Below are positions 9,053 to 19,666 of a stretch of 49,030 nucleotides of DNA, one piece after another. A model generated the notes under the pieces. It searched no databases. It was not told the DNA's origin and worked only from the letters and a program-made list of their open reading frames with translations. Source of the DNA: Flavobacteriales bacterium (GTDB taxonomy: Bacteria; Bacteroidota; Bacteroidia; Flavobacteriales_D; CAJJDF01); contig JABAYJ010000007.1 in assembly GCA_018609055.1 (NCBI GenBank), forward strand, positions 187,472-236,501, read 5' to 3'. Numbering within the stretch: the stretch's first letter is position 1; each line of letters starts with the position of its first letter. The position numbers were made by a program, and so were the translations under genes.

Positions 9053-9160
9053 AAAAGTGTAGTATATATGACTTAATTCTAGATTAAAAATCTCCCGATA
9101 AGGAATTAAGAAATGGTATTGATTTTTAGAACTTTTAAATACGTTTCCGTATTGAGATTG

Positions 9161-9190
9161 CAAATATAGAACTCTATTTTTAATCTGCAA
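9161..9190 (-). promoter_or_regulatory. Promoter for tRNA-Pro
   Basis: On the minus strand TATATTTG (9168-9161) matches TAnnTTTG exactly, with TTG 19 nt upstream (9190-9188). The implied start near 9155 gives about a 100-nt 5' leader before the tRNA. Nothing else is seen in 9053-9204. Confidence 0.55.
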
Positions 9191-9204
9191 TACAAATGCG
9201 ATAA

Positions 9205-11157
<1,953 letters not shown>

Positions 11158-11187
11158 TTAGCTTAAATTGTTCATTTCAGTAAAGAA

Positions 11188-11195
11188 CAAATATA
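11188..11195 (-). promoter_or_regulatory. -7 box upstream of gyrB
   Basis: On the minus strand TATATTTG (11195-11188) is an exact TAnnTTTG match, 34 nt before the gyrB ATG. No clear TTTG -33 is present at 17-23 nt upstream. Confidence 0.45.
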
Positions 11196-11322
11196 ACTAA
11201 ATTGGTAGTTAAAAAGAAGCATAAACGACTGACTTTTCAACAATAAAAGCCTTTATTTGATGGGGTTTTGTTGATAAATTATTATTTCCATTTCTAAGAA
11301 CAAAAAAGTGTTTAAAAAGAGC

Positions 11323-12543
11323 TTAATTTTTTGATTTTAATTCCAAAAAGGTAATCTCTGGTTTTATACCAACTCTTCCAGGGAATCCAATATGCCCAAA
11401 CCCTCTGTTTACATATAAATATTGCCCTTTCTCTTGATATAAACCCGCCCAATTTTTATATCTAAGCGAAACTGGACTCCATTTCCATCCGGGTAATTCA
11501 ATTCCCATTTGCATACCATGAGTATGCCCACTTAAAGTCAAATGAATGTGTTGCGAGTCATTTAAAACTATATCTTCCCAATGATGAGGATCGTGAGAAA
11601 GTAATAAATTGAATGTATTATCCACAATCCCTTCTTTTGCTTTATCTAAATTTCCTTTTGGAGGAAATGGTGGTCTTCCCCAATTTTCTACTCCTAAGAG
11701 GTTTATTTTAGCTCCATTCTTTTCAATTGTTCTATTTTGATTCTCTAATAAATCAAAACCTATTGAATCATGGTGGTTACGTATTCTTTGTTCGTTTTGA
11801 GCTTTTGCTTCGTCACTTTCCCATTTGTAATATAAACCGTAATCGTGATTTCCCAATATGGCAAACTTTCCTAATGGAGCTGAAAGTGCTTTTAAATAAG
11901 GAATAAATTTATCGAATTCTTCCGAAGTATTATTCACCAAATCACCTGTGAATAAAATAAGATCCGGAGCTAGATTTTGTATCGTTTCCAGGCCTAATTT
12001 CACAGCTTCTATATCATCCAAACTTCCTGCATGAAAATCAGAAAACTGGACCACTTTTAACCCATCAAATTCTTTAGGTAAATCATCAAATTTTAATGTT
12101 TCTTTAAATACTTTAAAATCATATCTAGTTTTAAACATACCGTATAGAAAAGATGCAAATGGAATAGCTGCTATCCCAAGCCCTATTTGAGTAATAGCTT
12201 TTCTTCTAGAAGGATAATTTACACTTGTTCCACTTGTAAATAATGAAATTATATAGGTAAAAATTCTTACTACATCTTCTAAAAAAGCTACAGAAATAAA
12301 AACGAGTTTAGCTACTCCAAAAGTAATAAATAATCCCATTAATATATTAATCGGTTTTGTAGTTTGGCTGAGCCCATGACCTAAACTTCCAGATGTATAT
12401 ATTAAAGATATAAATGTAAAGATTGCAACTGCCAATTGAATTCCAAAAGCAATTCTAAACTGACTACCAGAATAAGCAGATTTAAGAATAAAGAAAATGT
12501 AAATCTCTATGAGAAGTAAAAAACCTAATATATAATTTAACAT
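11323..12543 (-). CDS. Membrane-anchored metallophosphoesterase (YkuE-like)
   Basis: A 406-residue calcineurin-type phosphoesterase. Three to four N-terminal membrane helices (residues 1-115) are followed, after a further helix near residue 130, by the catalytic domain. All five metal-site motifs are visible: FSDFHAG (DxH), LFTGDLVN (GD), ILGNHDYG (GNHD), LLSHDPHH, and SGHTHGMQMG (GHTH). YkuE/LpxH-like relatives act on lipid or nucleotide phosphates; substrate here is unknown. It is the last gene of a reverse-strand cluster behind two lipid acyltransferases, with a 30-nt gap, which hints at a membrane-lipid role, an inference from position only. Confidence 0.88.
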   Translation of the reverse strand: MLNYILGFLLLIEIYIFFILKSAYSGSQFRIAFGIQLAVAIFTFISLIYTSGSLGHGLSQTTKPINILMGLFITFGVAKLVFISVAFLEDVVRIFTYIISLFTSGTSVNYPSRRKAITQIGLGIAAIPFASFLYGMFKTRYDFKVFKETLKFDDLPKEFDGLKVVQFSDFHAGSLDDIEAVKLGLETIQNLAPDLILFTGDLVNNTSEEFDKFIPYLKALSAPLGKFAILGNHDYGLYYKWESDEAKAQNEQRIRNHHDSIGFDLLENQNRTIEKNGAKINLLGVENWGRPPFPPKGNLDKAKEGIVDNTFNLLLSHDPHHWEDIVLNDSQHIHLTLSGHTHGMQMGIELPGWKWSPVSLRYKNWAGLYQEKGQYLYVNRGFGHIGFPGRVGIKPEITFLELKSKN

Positions 12544-12573
12544 GGGAGGTAAAACGATTTGTAATCGCCAAAC

Positions 12574-13509
12574 TTACTTCTTTTGAGAGAAAGAGTCTAT
12601 GTGTCTTTCAGATTTGGAAGGATGAATATCTTTAATAGTAACTAAAATCCCTGTTTCCTCTACTCCTCCAAACTCTGGATTACCAGCTGTACCAAATGTT
12701 TTCATGGTATCTGAAATATTCATATAAGAATTGATAAGTGGTGGAATTCTTTCTTCTTTTTCTCTTAATGTTGCTCCCAAAAACCTATGCCCCTCTTTAT
12801 ATGAGAGTCCTTTTAAATATGAAATAAACTGTGATGTATCATTGGTAATATCTAATGGTAGAATTGGATCTACTAAATCTTCTTTATCAGGAAAATAATG
12901 ATGCATAAACGACAATAATATGTCTCTTGCCTCCTTATTATAATCAGTGTACATAGTTACTTTACCAAAAAAATAGTTAACTGTTGGATTAAGAATAATC
13001 AAAGCTCCCAAACCATCCCAAAGATTATCTAAAGTAAATAGTCCTTTTCTATTTGTTGCTGAAGGCTGATAATCAGGCTGAACCCAAGATCTTCCTAGCT
13101 CAATGGTAGTTGGTAGATAATCTGAAACAAATTTATTTGAAAAATTAAAATAATGCTTTGTTGAAATATCGATTTCACTTAAATTTTCTTTGATTTTAGT
13201 GCAATCAAAAAATCGATAACCACCGAGTATTTCTTCGTCTTCAGGAGACCAAACTATTAATTGATCATAATTTAGTTCACAGGTATCAAGCTCATCAATA
13301 TCAACTTCTTCTCCTGTTCCTCCTCCTGCTGATGCAAAAGTAACTTCTCTCAGCCTACCTATTTCTCGCATAGTATTGGGAGAGGTGTGGTGATTGATTA
13401 TATAAATTTCATTTTCACCTTTATTAGTATCTCTAACAAAGTTATTATCCGATAACTCAGACTTAATTAATTCCCTTGATACTGGACGAATGACATAATC
13501 TAAATTCAT
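12574..13509 (-). CDS. glsB: N-acyltransferase of the OlsB/GlsB family (amino-acid lipid synthesis)
   Basis: A 311-residue protein of the hemolysin-like GNAT family (PF13444), which N-acylates ornithine (OlsB) or glycine (GlsB in Bacteroides thetaiotaomicron) using 3-hydroxyacyl-ACP. Recognisable blocks are REIGRLREVTFASAGGGTGEEVDIDELD, given here only by its ends REIGRLREVTF and GEEVDIDELD, then YDQLIVWSPEDEEILGGYR, TTIELGRSWVQPDYQP and LWDGLGALI. The neighbouring O-acyltransferase gene is 15 nt upstream, the pairing expected for two-step lyso-lipid and lipid formation. Glycine rather than ornithine is inferred from the phylum. The symbol follows the Bacteroides system. Confidence 0.78.
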   Translation of the reverse strand: MNLDYVIRPVSRELIKSELSDNNFVRDTNKGENEIYIINHHTSPNTMREIGRLREVTFASAGGGTGEEVDIDELDTCELNYDQLIVWSPEDEEILGGYRFFDCTKIKENLSEIDISTKHYFNFSNKFVSDYLPTTIELGRSWVQPDYQPSATNRKGLFTLDNLWDGLGALIILNPTVNYFFGKVTMYTDYNKEARDILLSFMHHYFPDKEDLVDPILPLDITNDTSQFISYLKGLSYKEGHRFLGATLREKEERIPPLINSYMNISDTMKTFGTAGNPEFGGVEETGILVTIKDIHPSKSERHIDSFSQKK

Positions 13510-13524
13510 AACTTGAAATTAAGA

Positions 13525-14346
13525 TTATTTCTTAGTTTTTGAAAGATTGTAAGTGATATTTTTCAATTCTTCTGCTAACTCTTTGTCTGACTTATTTTTA
13601 TCAAAACTAGCTGGAGAAATTGGCTCACCAAAATAAATATGAATTACTTCATTTTTTTGTTTAAACAATTCATTTGCCAAATACATCATTTCAATATTTG
13701 CTTTAATTCCCAATCCCTCTCTAAAATTGGACAAACGATAAAAGAAATTAGATAATTTAGCATCTAAAAAAACAGGAATAATATCCTTGTTTTGTTTTTT
13801 GGAACGAGTAATAAATGTTTTTTTCCATTCTAAATCTCTTACTTTTCCTTTTTTTCTTCTACTTACCAACCCTGCTGGGAAAAGAAACACAGCTTTATCC
13901 GAAGCAAACAAATCATTTACTTTCTGTAATGATTCTTTAGCGTTTGATTTATGCTTATCTACTCCAACAAAAAGATCTTTGAGATTCTCAAGGTTCATTA
14001 GTAAATCATTTACAATGAACTTAATATCTTTTCGTACTGTTGAAATCTCTTTAACCAATGCCATAGCATCCATTCCCCCAAGAGGATGATTAGATGAAAA
14101 AATAAATCCCCCAGTTTTTGGGATATTATCTAATCCGTGAGAAACAACAGTGATATTAAATCTCTTAATGATATCTAAACAAAAATCTACACCCATTAAC
14201 TCCTTATTTTCATCAAGAATTTGATTTATTTCTTCTTGATGAAGAATTCTCTTGAGATACTTAATAATAAAGTTAGGAATCCTCTTAAGCAGCTTGGGAT
14301 TTTTGCTAGCGATTAATTTCTCTACGTCTATAAACTTCTTGTTCAT
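13525..14346 (-). CDS. glsA: O-acyltransferase of the OlsA/GlsA (PlsC-like) family
   Basis: A 273-residue lysophospholipid-acyltransferase-fold protein. Motif I is SSNHPLGGMDAMAL, one residue longer between His and Asp than the canonical NHx4D. The acceptor-site region FLFPAGLVSRRKKGKVRDLEW and the block IPVFLDAKLSNFFYRLSNF follow. With the adjacent N-acyltransferase it probably adds the second, ester-linked acyl chain to an N-acylated amino acid. It starts 19 nt after the end of the peptidyl-prolyl isomerase gene and is likely in the same transcript. Confidence 0.78.
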   Translation of the reverse strand: MNKKFIDVEKLIASKNPKLLKRIPNFIIKYLKRILHQEEINQILDENKELMGVDFCLDIIKRFNITVVSHGLDNIPKTGGFIFSSNHPLGGMDAMALVKEISTVRKDIKFIVNDLLMNLENLKDLFVGVDKHKSNAKESLQKVNDLFASDKAVFLFPAGLVSRRKKGKVRDLEWKKTFITRSKKQNKDIIPVFLDAKLSNFFYRLSNFREGLGIKANIEMMYLANELFKQKNEVIHIYFGEPISPASFDKNKSDKELAEELKNITYNLSKTKK

Positions 14347-14365
14347 AATCTAAATGTAATAAAAA

Positions 14366-15169
14366 TTAGTAAGCTCTTATGCTATCAATTATAACTTCCT
14401 TTTTGGGCCAGTTATAATCATCTACCTTAACATTAGATATTCTATTAAGGACACTTATTCCAGAGACAACCTCCCCAAAAACTGTATAATCACCATCTAA
14501 ATGTGGAGCTCCTCCAATAGTCATATATACCTGTAATTGTTTTCCAGTAAAGATTTTTCCTACATTATCTTTAAAATAAGACTCTTCCATTTTTCTACCT
14601 TCAATAATATAGAAATTAATAGCGCTTGATTTTTTTCCAAAACTTTGTTCTTCTGGCGAAACAGCCATTGCTATTGCTCCTTTTTTATGAATGTTGCTTT
14701 TTTGGATTTCATTTGGAATTCGATATCTACCAATTGCATCAATTTTATCTCTCATCAGAGGGTTATCCGAATTACCACCTTGAATCATGAAATTATTTAT
14801 TACTCTATAAAACAAGGTATTATCAAATAACTTCTTTTTTGCTAATAAAACAATATTTGCTCTATGTAAGGGAGTGTTTTTATATAAACTCAAAACCATT
14901 TTCCCTTTATTAGTATAAATTGTAAGATTAGTTTCTGAATTTGTGTCGCCAAAAGCTTTTAACCTAAGGGATACATTTGAATTAGTTATATAGGTTTGAG
15001 CAATTTGCTGAATTATTATTTCATTTGAATCAATTTCAATTTCAATTTCTTTAATTTCTTCTTTTTTTTCTGTGATTTTGGCCAAAACCGTAGCTTCATA
15101 ATTTTCTCCACAGGAAAAAATTATGATTAAATATAAAAATGAAATAAAAAAGGAAGAAAGTGACTTCAT
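14366..15169 (-). CDS. Cyclophilin-type peptidyl-prolyl isomerase, lipoprotein
   Basis: A cyclophilin that catalyses prolyl cis-trans isomerisation in the periplasm. I place the start at the ATG of MKSLSSFF (15169), giving 267 residues with a lipoprotein signal peptide ending IIIFSC. The frame stays open 46 codons further upstream, but that part is the SRP RNA gene and reads as low-complexity nonsense. The catalytic domain shows TNKGKMVLSLYKNTPLH, LFYRVINNFMIQGGNSDN, AIAMAVSPEEQSFGKKSSAINFYI in parts, and YTVFGEVVSGISVL. First gene of the operon with the two lipid acyltransferases and the phosphoesterase. Functional link to lipid synthesis is not evident. Confidence 0.88.
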   Translation of the reverse strand: MKSLSSFFISFLYLIIIFSCGENYEATVLAKITEKKEEIKEIEIEIDSNEIIIQQIAQTYITNSNVSLRLKAFGDTNSETNLTIYTNKGKMVLSLYKNTPLHRANIVLLAKKKLFDNTLFYRVINNFMIQGGNSDNPLMRDKIDAIGRYRIPNEIQKSNIHKKGAIAMAVSPEEQSFGKKSSAINFYIIEGRKMEESYFKDNVGKIFTGKQLQVYMTIGGAPHLDGDYTVFGEVVSGISVLNRISNVKVDDYNWPKKEVIIDSIRAY

Positions 15170-15198
15170 GAATAAGAAAATATGATTCATAAAAAAGT

Positions 15199-15292
15199 GG
15201 CAAGCTACTCTTATCGCACCGCTACAACCACCTACCCTTGCTACGTTCCCGTCCTGGGGGATTAAGTAGGAGCTGGTCGTAAGAGACTTGCC
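15199..15292 (-). ncRNA. ffs: Signal recognition particle RNA (4.5S-type)
   Basis: On the minus strand GGCAAG at the 5' end pairs with CTTGCC at the 3' end and CTCTTA pairs with TAAGAG, building the long SRP hairpin. The apical domain contains the conserved asymmetric-loop elements as CAGGACGGGAACGTAGCAAG, the Bacteroidota version of GGTCCGGAAGGAAGCAGCC. A T6 run follows the stem at 15196-15191 and acts as terminator. A near-perfect promoter (15297-15327) fixes the 5' end close to 15292. The RNA binds Ffh and targets membrane proteins to the Sec translocon. Confidence 0.9.
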
Positions 15293-15296
15293 ATTG

Positions 15297-15327
15297 CAAA
15301 TATACAACTTGCCTAACTAAAACCAAA
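15297..15327 (-). promoter_or_regulatory. Consensus Bacteroidota promoter for the SRP RNA
   Basis: On the minus strand TTTG (15327-15324), 19-nt spacer, then TATATTTG (15304-15297). Both elements match the TTTG / TAnnTTTG consensus exactly, and the expected start is the first base of the SRP RNA. Confidence 0.85.
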
Positions 15328-15362
15328 TATAAATCGACCCTTTACGGAGTAAATAAAAAAGT

Positions 15363-15395
15363 TTTGTTTTCAATGAACTAAATATTACATATTTG
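15363..15395 (+). promoter_or_regulatory. Promoter for the 1078-residue surface protein gene
   Basis: TTTG (15363-15366), 21-nt spacer, CATATTTG (15388-15395; one mismatch from TAnnTTTG). The implied leader to the ATG at 15492 is about 90 nt and is AT-rich without other visible structure. Confidence 0.5.
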
Positions 15396-15491
15396 TGAAA
15401 TTATTAATATAAATTCTTATTTTTAACGTTAATATGAGCAACCTCTTAATGATATAGTTCGTTAAGTAATTAAGAAAAAAAGATAAATTAC

Positions 15492-18400
15492 ATGAAACGC
15501 AAATTACTCCCCCTAATAGTATTTCTGTTTATTGGATTAAACTCACTATCTTCGCATTTTGCTGGAGGTAATATATATTATGATTGTTTAAGTAACGGTC
15601 AATATAGGTTTTGGTGTGAAATCACATTGGATTGTGGTGGAGCTAGTAATCCACAATCTATTACTATTGCAGGTACAAATACTTGCGGTATCGCTACCCA
15701 AAGTATTACTCTTAACCTTATAGGTACACTTACTCAAAATGTATCGCAAGTTTGTTTTAGAGATAGTTTACTTACAAGGTGCATAGGAACAGGAAATACA
15801 CTTCAAGGGAGAAGAAGATACATATACTCAGGATTAGCAACTATAGCTCCATGTAACACATGGACTTTTGGATGGGGAAGTTGTTGTAGAAATGGAGGAG
15901 CTGGTGGTGTTGTAAATGTTCCTGCTGGAAATATTTACCTTCAAACTACCATGAATAGTGTAACTGATAGTTGTAATAATTCAGTAAGATATACTGGAGT
16001 TCAAAATCCTTACGTATGTATTAATTCTAATGCTTCATACAATTTTGGTGCTGTAGATCCTGATGGAGATAGTTTAGCTTATGAATTAACTGCTCCTTTG
16101 ACTGCAGCTGGAACACCAACTACTTACACTGCTGGTTATTCAGCTCAAAATCCAATTAATGGAATACTATTAGATAGTACAACAGGAACAATCACTTTTT
16201 TACCAAATGCATTAGGTTCATTTGTTGTAGCAATTAAGGTTTCTGAGTTTGATTCATTGGGAAGACTTCTGGGAACTACTATGAGAGATGTTCAGATTGT
16301 TGTTTATAACTGTCTTGCAAATATACCACCAGATCCTGGTCCATCATTTTTATACAATATAGTAGGTCAAGGAACCATTACTGGAGCCAAAACAATGGAT
16401 GTTTGTGAAGGTGACACATTTTGTGTTAATTTTGATGTAAGTGATACTAACTTCATGGATACTCTTTCTTTATGGAGTACCAATATTACTTCAGTACTTC
16501 CAGGAGCTACATTATCTTACTCTGGAATTAACCCAATAATAGGAACACTTTGTTGGACTGTACCAACTAATGCGCCAGGAACAAACTCAGTAAGTTTAAC
16601 TGTAGATGATGGAACATGTCCTATACCTGCAAGAGCTTCATTTAGTATAACAATTAACGTTATTAAAAGTACTTATGTGTCGCCTGATGTTACTATTTGC
16701 TTAGGAGATAGTGCACCATTAGTTGCAAGAGGTGGTAATATGTTTTCATGGGTGGCGCTTAGTGGACCTCCTATTAATATTGGAACAAACTTTGATTGTG
16801 ATACATGTAATCCTGTAATGACAAAACCTAGTTTAACTTCTACTTACGAAGTTACTAGTGATTTATCAGGAGGATGTAAAAATAAAGATACTGTAACAGT
16901 TACCGTAGCTTCTAACTTTAATTATAATTTAACTCAGTCTTCAGGAGCTAGTTGTAAATTAGATCCTATCCAATTTAATATTACTCCACTTGTAGCAGAT
17001 ACTTATACATATACTTGGACTCCAGCAGCTATGCTTTCAGCTAACAATATTCCTAATCCTCAATTAAACCCTACTCAATCAGGTCAGTTTAATTATCAAA
17101 TTGTAACAGTAAATTCTCAAGGTTGTACAAAAATTGATACTATCAGTGTTTTTGTATCTAATGGAGTTAAACCAAATATACAGGCTTATACTGATATTGA
17201 TACTGTAAGATGTAATGGAACTGCTAATTTAAGAGCTTGGGTTGATACTGCTTTATCAATTGGAGATTTTGAAGATAACTTTGATAACTCTTTAAGTCCT
17301 TTTGGTTTCTTAAGTACAATATCTGGAGGTTCAATTGGAACAGGATGTGGAGCTAACTCTCCTCCTAACTCAATGAACTTTAATGGAGCTGGTACAAGAG
17401 TTTTACAAACCGCATCTATACAAGTAGGAAATTGTACTCAAATAGAATATGCTATTAGATTAGGAAATGCTGCTTCTGGTTTTGCTTGTGATAATGTTGA
17501 AAGTGCTGATCCTGTTCTTTTCCAATATTCAACAAATGGAGGTACAACATGGACAACTCTTAGAAACCATAACTATTTAGGTTGGCTAGTTAATACTGGG
17601 TGGCAATCATTTTCTTTTCCAATGCCAGCTGGTGTTACGAATGCAATCTTTAGATGGACTCAACCATCTCATGGTGGTGGAGGACAAGACAACTGGGCTT
17701 TAGATGATATTGCTATTAGATGTAGTTCATTAAATAACTATGCTTATAGTTGGACACCAACTGCCTCATTAGGAACTCCTAACTCTCCTACTACAACAGC
17801 TCAGCCACCTGTATCAACTAACTATCAGTTAATTGTTACTGATACTACTGGAGGTTGTACTGATACTGCTTATGTTTATATTGAAGCTGTAACCGATTAT
17901 CCAGAAATACAAATTGTTATAGATACTAATAATGGGTGTGAGCCTGTTACTGTAACTTTTACTAATAATACCGACCCTTCTAGAATCGGAACTCTTGCTT
18001 GGGATTTTGGAGATGGTACTACATCTAGCGCATTAACTAATCCTATGGTTCATACATATGCTATTGCAGGAGATTATTCTGTTTCAGTAACTATAACTTC
18101 GCCTAACGGATGTATATCTGACACTATTTACACCAATTTAGTAAATGTATACCCAATGCCAACTGCATTTTTCACAATGAATCCTCAACCTACAAACATT
18201 GCTAATCCTAATATTAACTTTTACGATCAGTCTAGTTCATTTGCAACTCAATGGGTTTGGGACTTTGGAATTAATCTTCCGGGATACCCTACTAATTCTA
18301 CTAATCAAAATCCATTAGTTAAATACCCGGATGTAAACAGTGGAACTTACCCTGTTACACTTATGGTAACTACGGCTTATGGTTGTGCTGATACTATTAC

Positions 18401-18728
18401 AAGAGATGTTGTAATTGATGGTTTGTATTCTTTATACTTACCAAGTTCGTTTACTCCAAATGGAGATGGATTAAATGATGAATTTGGTCCTAACGGAGAG
18501 AAAATTGATCCTGATGGATACTCTTTCATAATATTTAATAGATGGGGAGAAGTATTATTCTCAACTACTGATGTAACAGAAAAATGGAACGGAAAAATCA
18601 ACAATGGAGGTGAGTTAGTTCCTGAAGATGCTTATGTTTGGAAGATAATGGCTAAAGATGGAAATAATGGTGAAGAACATGAGTACTTTGGACATGTACT
18701 AGTAATCAAAAAGCCTCAACCAGAATAA
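15492..18728 (+). CDS. Surface/adhesin-like protein with PKD domains and T9SS type B (gliding-motility) C-terminal domain
   Basis: A 1078-residue exported protein. Signal peptide about 1-21. The N-terminal 270 residues are Cys-rich (CEITLDCGGASN, WGSCCRNGG). Residues about 589-738 form a jelly-roll with reelin-repeat-like features (DPVLFQYSTNGGTTW, then GGGGQDNWALDDIAIRC). Two PKD-like domains follow near 836 (WDFGDGTT) and 919 (WVWDFGIN). The final 100 residues, from LYLPSSFTPNGDGLNDEF through IFNRWGEVLF to the C-terminal strands, are the gliding-motility-associated CTD used for type IX secretion to the cell surface. It is probably an adhesin or matrix component; the binding target is unknown. 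It is monocistronic, ended by a strong terminator. Confidence 0.88.
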   Translation: MKRKLLPLIVFLFIGLNSLSSHFAGGNIYYDCLSNGQYRFWCEITLDCGGASNPQSITIAGTNTCGIATQSITLNLIGTLTQNVSQVCFRDSLLTRCIGTGNTLQGRRRYIYSGLATIAPCNTWTFGWGSCCRNGGAGGVVNVPAGNIYLQTTMNSVTDSCNNSVRYTGVQNPYVCINSNASYNFGAVDPDGDSLAYELTAPLTAAGTPTTYTAGYSAQNPINGILLDSTTGTITFLPNALGSFVVAIKVSEFDSLGRLLGTTMRDVQIVVYNCLANIPPDPGPSFLYNIVGQGTITGAKTMDVCEGDTFCVNFDVSDTNFMDTLSLWSTNITSVLPGATLSYSGINPIIGTLCWTVPTNAPGTNSVSLTVDDGTCPIPARASFSITINVIKSTYVSPDVTICLGDSAPLVARGGNMFSWVALSGPPINIGTNFDCDTCNPVMTKPSLTSTYEVTSDLSGGCKNKDTVTVTVASNFNYNLTQSSGASCKLDPIQFNITPLVADTYTYTWTPAAMLSANNIPNPQLNPTQSGQFNYQIVTVNSQGCTKIDTISVFVSNGVKPNIQAYTDIDTVRCNGTANLRAWVDTALSIGDFEDNFDNSLSPFGFLSTISGGSIGTGCGANSPPNSMNFNGAGTRVLQTASIQVGNCTQIEYAIRLGNAASGFACDNVESADPVLFQYSTNGGTTWTTLRNHNYLGWLVNTGWQSFSFPMPAGVTNAIFRWTQPSHGGGGQDNWALDDIAIRCSSLNNYAYSWTPTASLGTPNSPTTTAQPPVSTNYQLIVTDTTGGCTDTAYVYIEAVTDYPEIQIVIDTNNGCEPVTVTFTNNTDPSRIGTLAWDFGDGTTSSALTNPMVHTYAIAGDYSVSVTITSPNGCISDTIYTNLVNVYPMPTAFFTMNPQPTNIANPNINFYDQSSSFATQWVWDFGINLPGYPTNSTNQNPLVKYPDVNSGTYPVTLMVTTAYGCADTITRDVVIDGLYSLYLPSSFTPNGDGLNDEFGPNGEKIDPDGYSFIIFNRWGEVLFSTTDVTEKWNGKINNGGELVPEDAYVWKIMAKDGNNGEEHEYFGHVLVIKKPQPE

Positions 18729-18747
18729 TCAAAACATATTATTAATT

Positions 18748-18780
18748 AAAAAAGCAAGTTTAATAAACTTGCTTTTTTTT
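18748..18780. terminator. Terminator after the surface protein gene
   Basis: AAAGCAAGTT and AACTTGCTTT form a 10-bp stem with loop TAATA (arms 18751-18760 and 18766-18775), followed by an eight-T run on the plus strand and preceded by A6. It can serve both converging genes. Confidence 0.85.
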
Positions 18781-18837
18781 GCTCTAAAATAAAATACTTT
18801 AATGCTATTTAATGATTAGTAAATTATGTTATCTAAT

Positions 18838-19224
18838 TTAATAGTCAAAACCAATACGAAGCAAATCAACTACTTCTTTATTTAAGTCTTGCTCATTTTT
18901 AATCCTTATATGATGAGCATATTTCCCGAAGAAGTCTGTTACTTTTTTAAATACTTCTGATTCAAGTTCTGTATCTAAATAGAATTTTAAATCTAACTCA
19001 CTTTTCATAGGTTTAACAATTAGCCATGCTCTTTTACTATGAAAAACTATACTGTGCTTAGCTGCTCCAGAAGTATTTGGCTTCCAGGGTTCAGTTAAAT
19101 TAATTATGGCATCAAAAGCTAAAACAAGCTCATCAGATTTATTCTTGAATAATTCTCCTATTTCTGTTTGGGAGCATGTATGCCCTGCACCAATTATCAC
19201 TACATCATTTAATTCTCTCTTCAT
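18838..19224 (-). CDS. DUF5655-like protein
   Basis: A 128-residue soluble protein resembling the DUF5655 domain: an N-terminal segment SQTEIGELFKNKSDELVLAFDAI, cited by its ends SQTEIGELF and LVLAFDAI, a central strand pair HSIVFHSKRAWLIVKP, and a C-terminal helix NKEVVDLLRIGFDY. DUF5655 proteins have no established function; some are linked to nucleic-acid or transport predictions. The gene is divergent from arsR, with 95 bp between their starts, and does not look like part of the arsenic operon. Confidence 0.65.
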   Translation of the reverse strand: MKRELNDVVIIGAGHTCSQTEIGELFKNKSDELVLAFDAIINLTEPWKPNTSGAAKHSIVFHSKRAWLIVKPMKSELDLKFYLDTELESEVFKKVTDFFGKYAHHIRIKNEQDLNKEVVDLLRIGFDY

Positions 19225-19275
19225 TATTTTCTAATTACACTTTAAATGTATAAAACGAATATTTCAATTTTAACA

Positions 19276-19307
19276 TTTGGAATACAAACTTTATTATCGT
19301 AATATTG
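19276..19307 (+). promoter_or_regulatory. Promoter of the arsenic operon
   Basis: TTTG (19276-19279), 20-nt spacer, TAATATTG (19300-19307; one mismatch from TAnnTTTG). The -7 box overlaps the palindrome at 19302-19313, so binding there would block polymerase. The implied transcript start is within about 10 nt of the ATG at 19320. Confidence 0.6.
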
Positions 19308-19313
19308 CAATAT
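19302..19313. promoter_or_regulatory. Probable ArsR operator palindrome
   Basis: ATATTGCAATAT is a perfect 12-bp palindrome, 6 bp upstream of the arsR ATG and overlapping the -7 box. Position and symmetry fit autorepression by a dimeric ArsR. Confidence 0.6.
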
Positions 19314-19319
19314 ATAACT

Positions 19320-19655
19320 ATGGGATTAACAAAAACAACTTTATTTACCGAAGAGCAAAACCAACTTGCATTGTTTGCAAAAGTATTTGGTCATCCTGCT
19401 CGAATAGCAATTTTGGAACAAATGCTCAATACTAATTCATGTATTAATTCTCAATTAGTAGAAGAACTAGGATTAGCACAAGCTACTATAAGTCAACATC
19501 TAAAAGAGCTTAAATCAATTGGGATCATTAAGGGTACTATTGAAGGAAAATCAATGAGTTATTGTATTAACCCAGAAAATTGGACAAAAATTAAAGAAAC
19601 GTTTAATCATTTATTTAATCAACATGCTTGCTGTGGTGGCAATAAGTGTTGCTAA
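19320..19655 (+). CDS. arsR: ArsR-family metalloregulator
   Basis: A 111-residue winged-helix repressor starting at ATG 19320 (an in-frame TTG at 19305 lies inside the operator and is unlikely). The recognition helix region is LGLAQATISQHLKELKSIG, and the C-terminus ends in a Cys cluster HACCGGNKCC, which is a plausible arsenite or other soft-metal site. ArsR proteins leave DNA on binding As(III)/Sb(III). It heads an operon with DUF6428, arsenate reductase and aquaporin genes. Its stop is 11 nt before the next ATG. Confidence 0.9.
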   Translation: MGLTKTTLFTEEQNQLALFAKVFGHPARIAILEQMLNTNSCINSQLVEELGLAQATISQHLKELKSIGIIKGTIEGKSMSYCINPENWTKIKETFNHLFNQHACCGGNKCC

Positions 19656-19666
19656 AACTATCAATT

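Noticed and set aside
15170..15307. N-terminal extension of the peptidyl-prolyl isomerase
   Set aside because: This stretch is the SRP RNA and its promoter, and the extra residues show no signal peptide or domain. The ATG at 15169 gives a proper lipoprotein signal.
19305..19319. TTG start five codons upstream of arsR
   Set aside because: The codon lies in the operator palindrome and -7 box; ATG at 19320 is the natural start.
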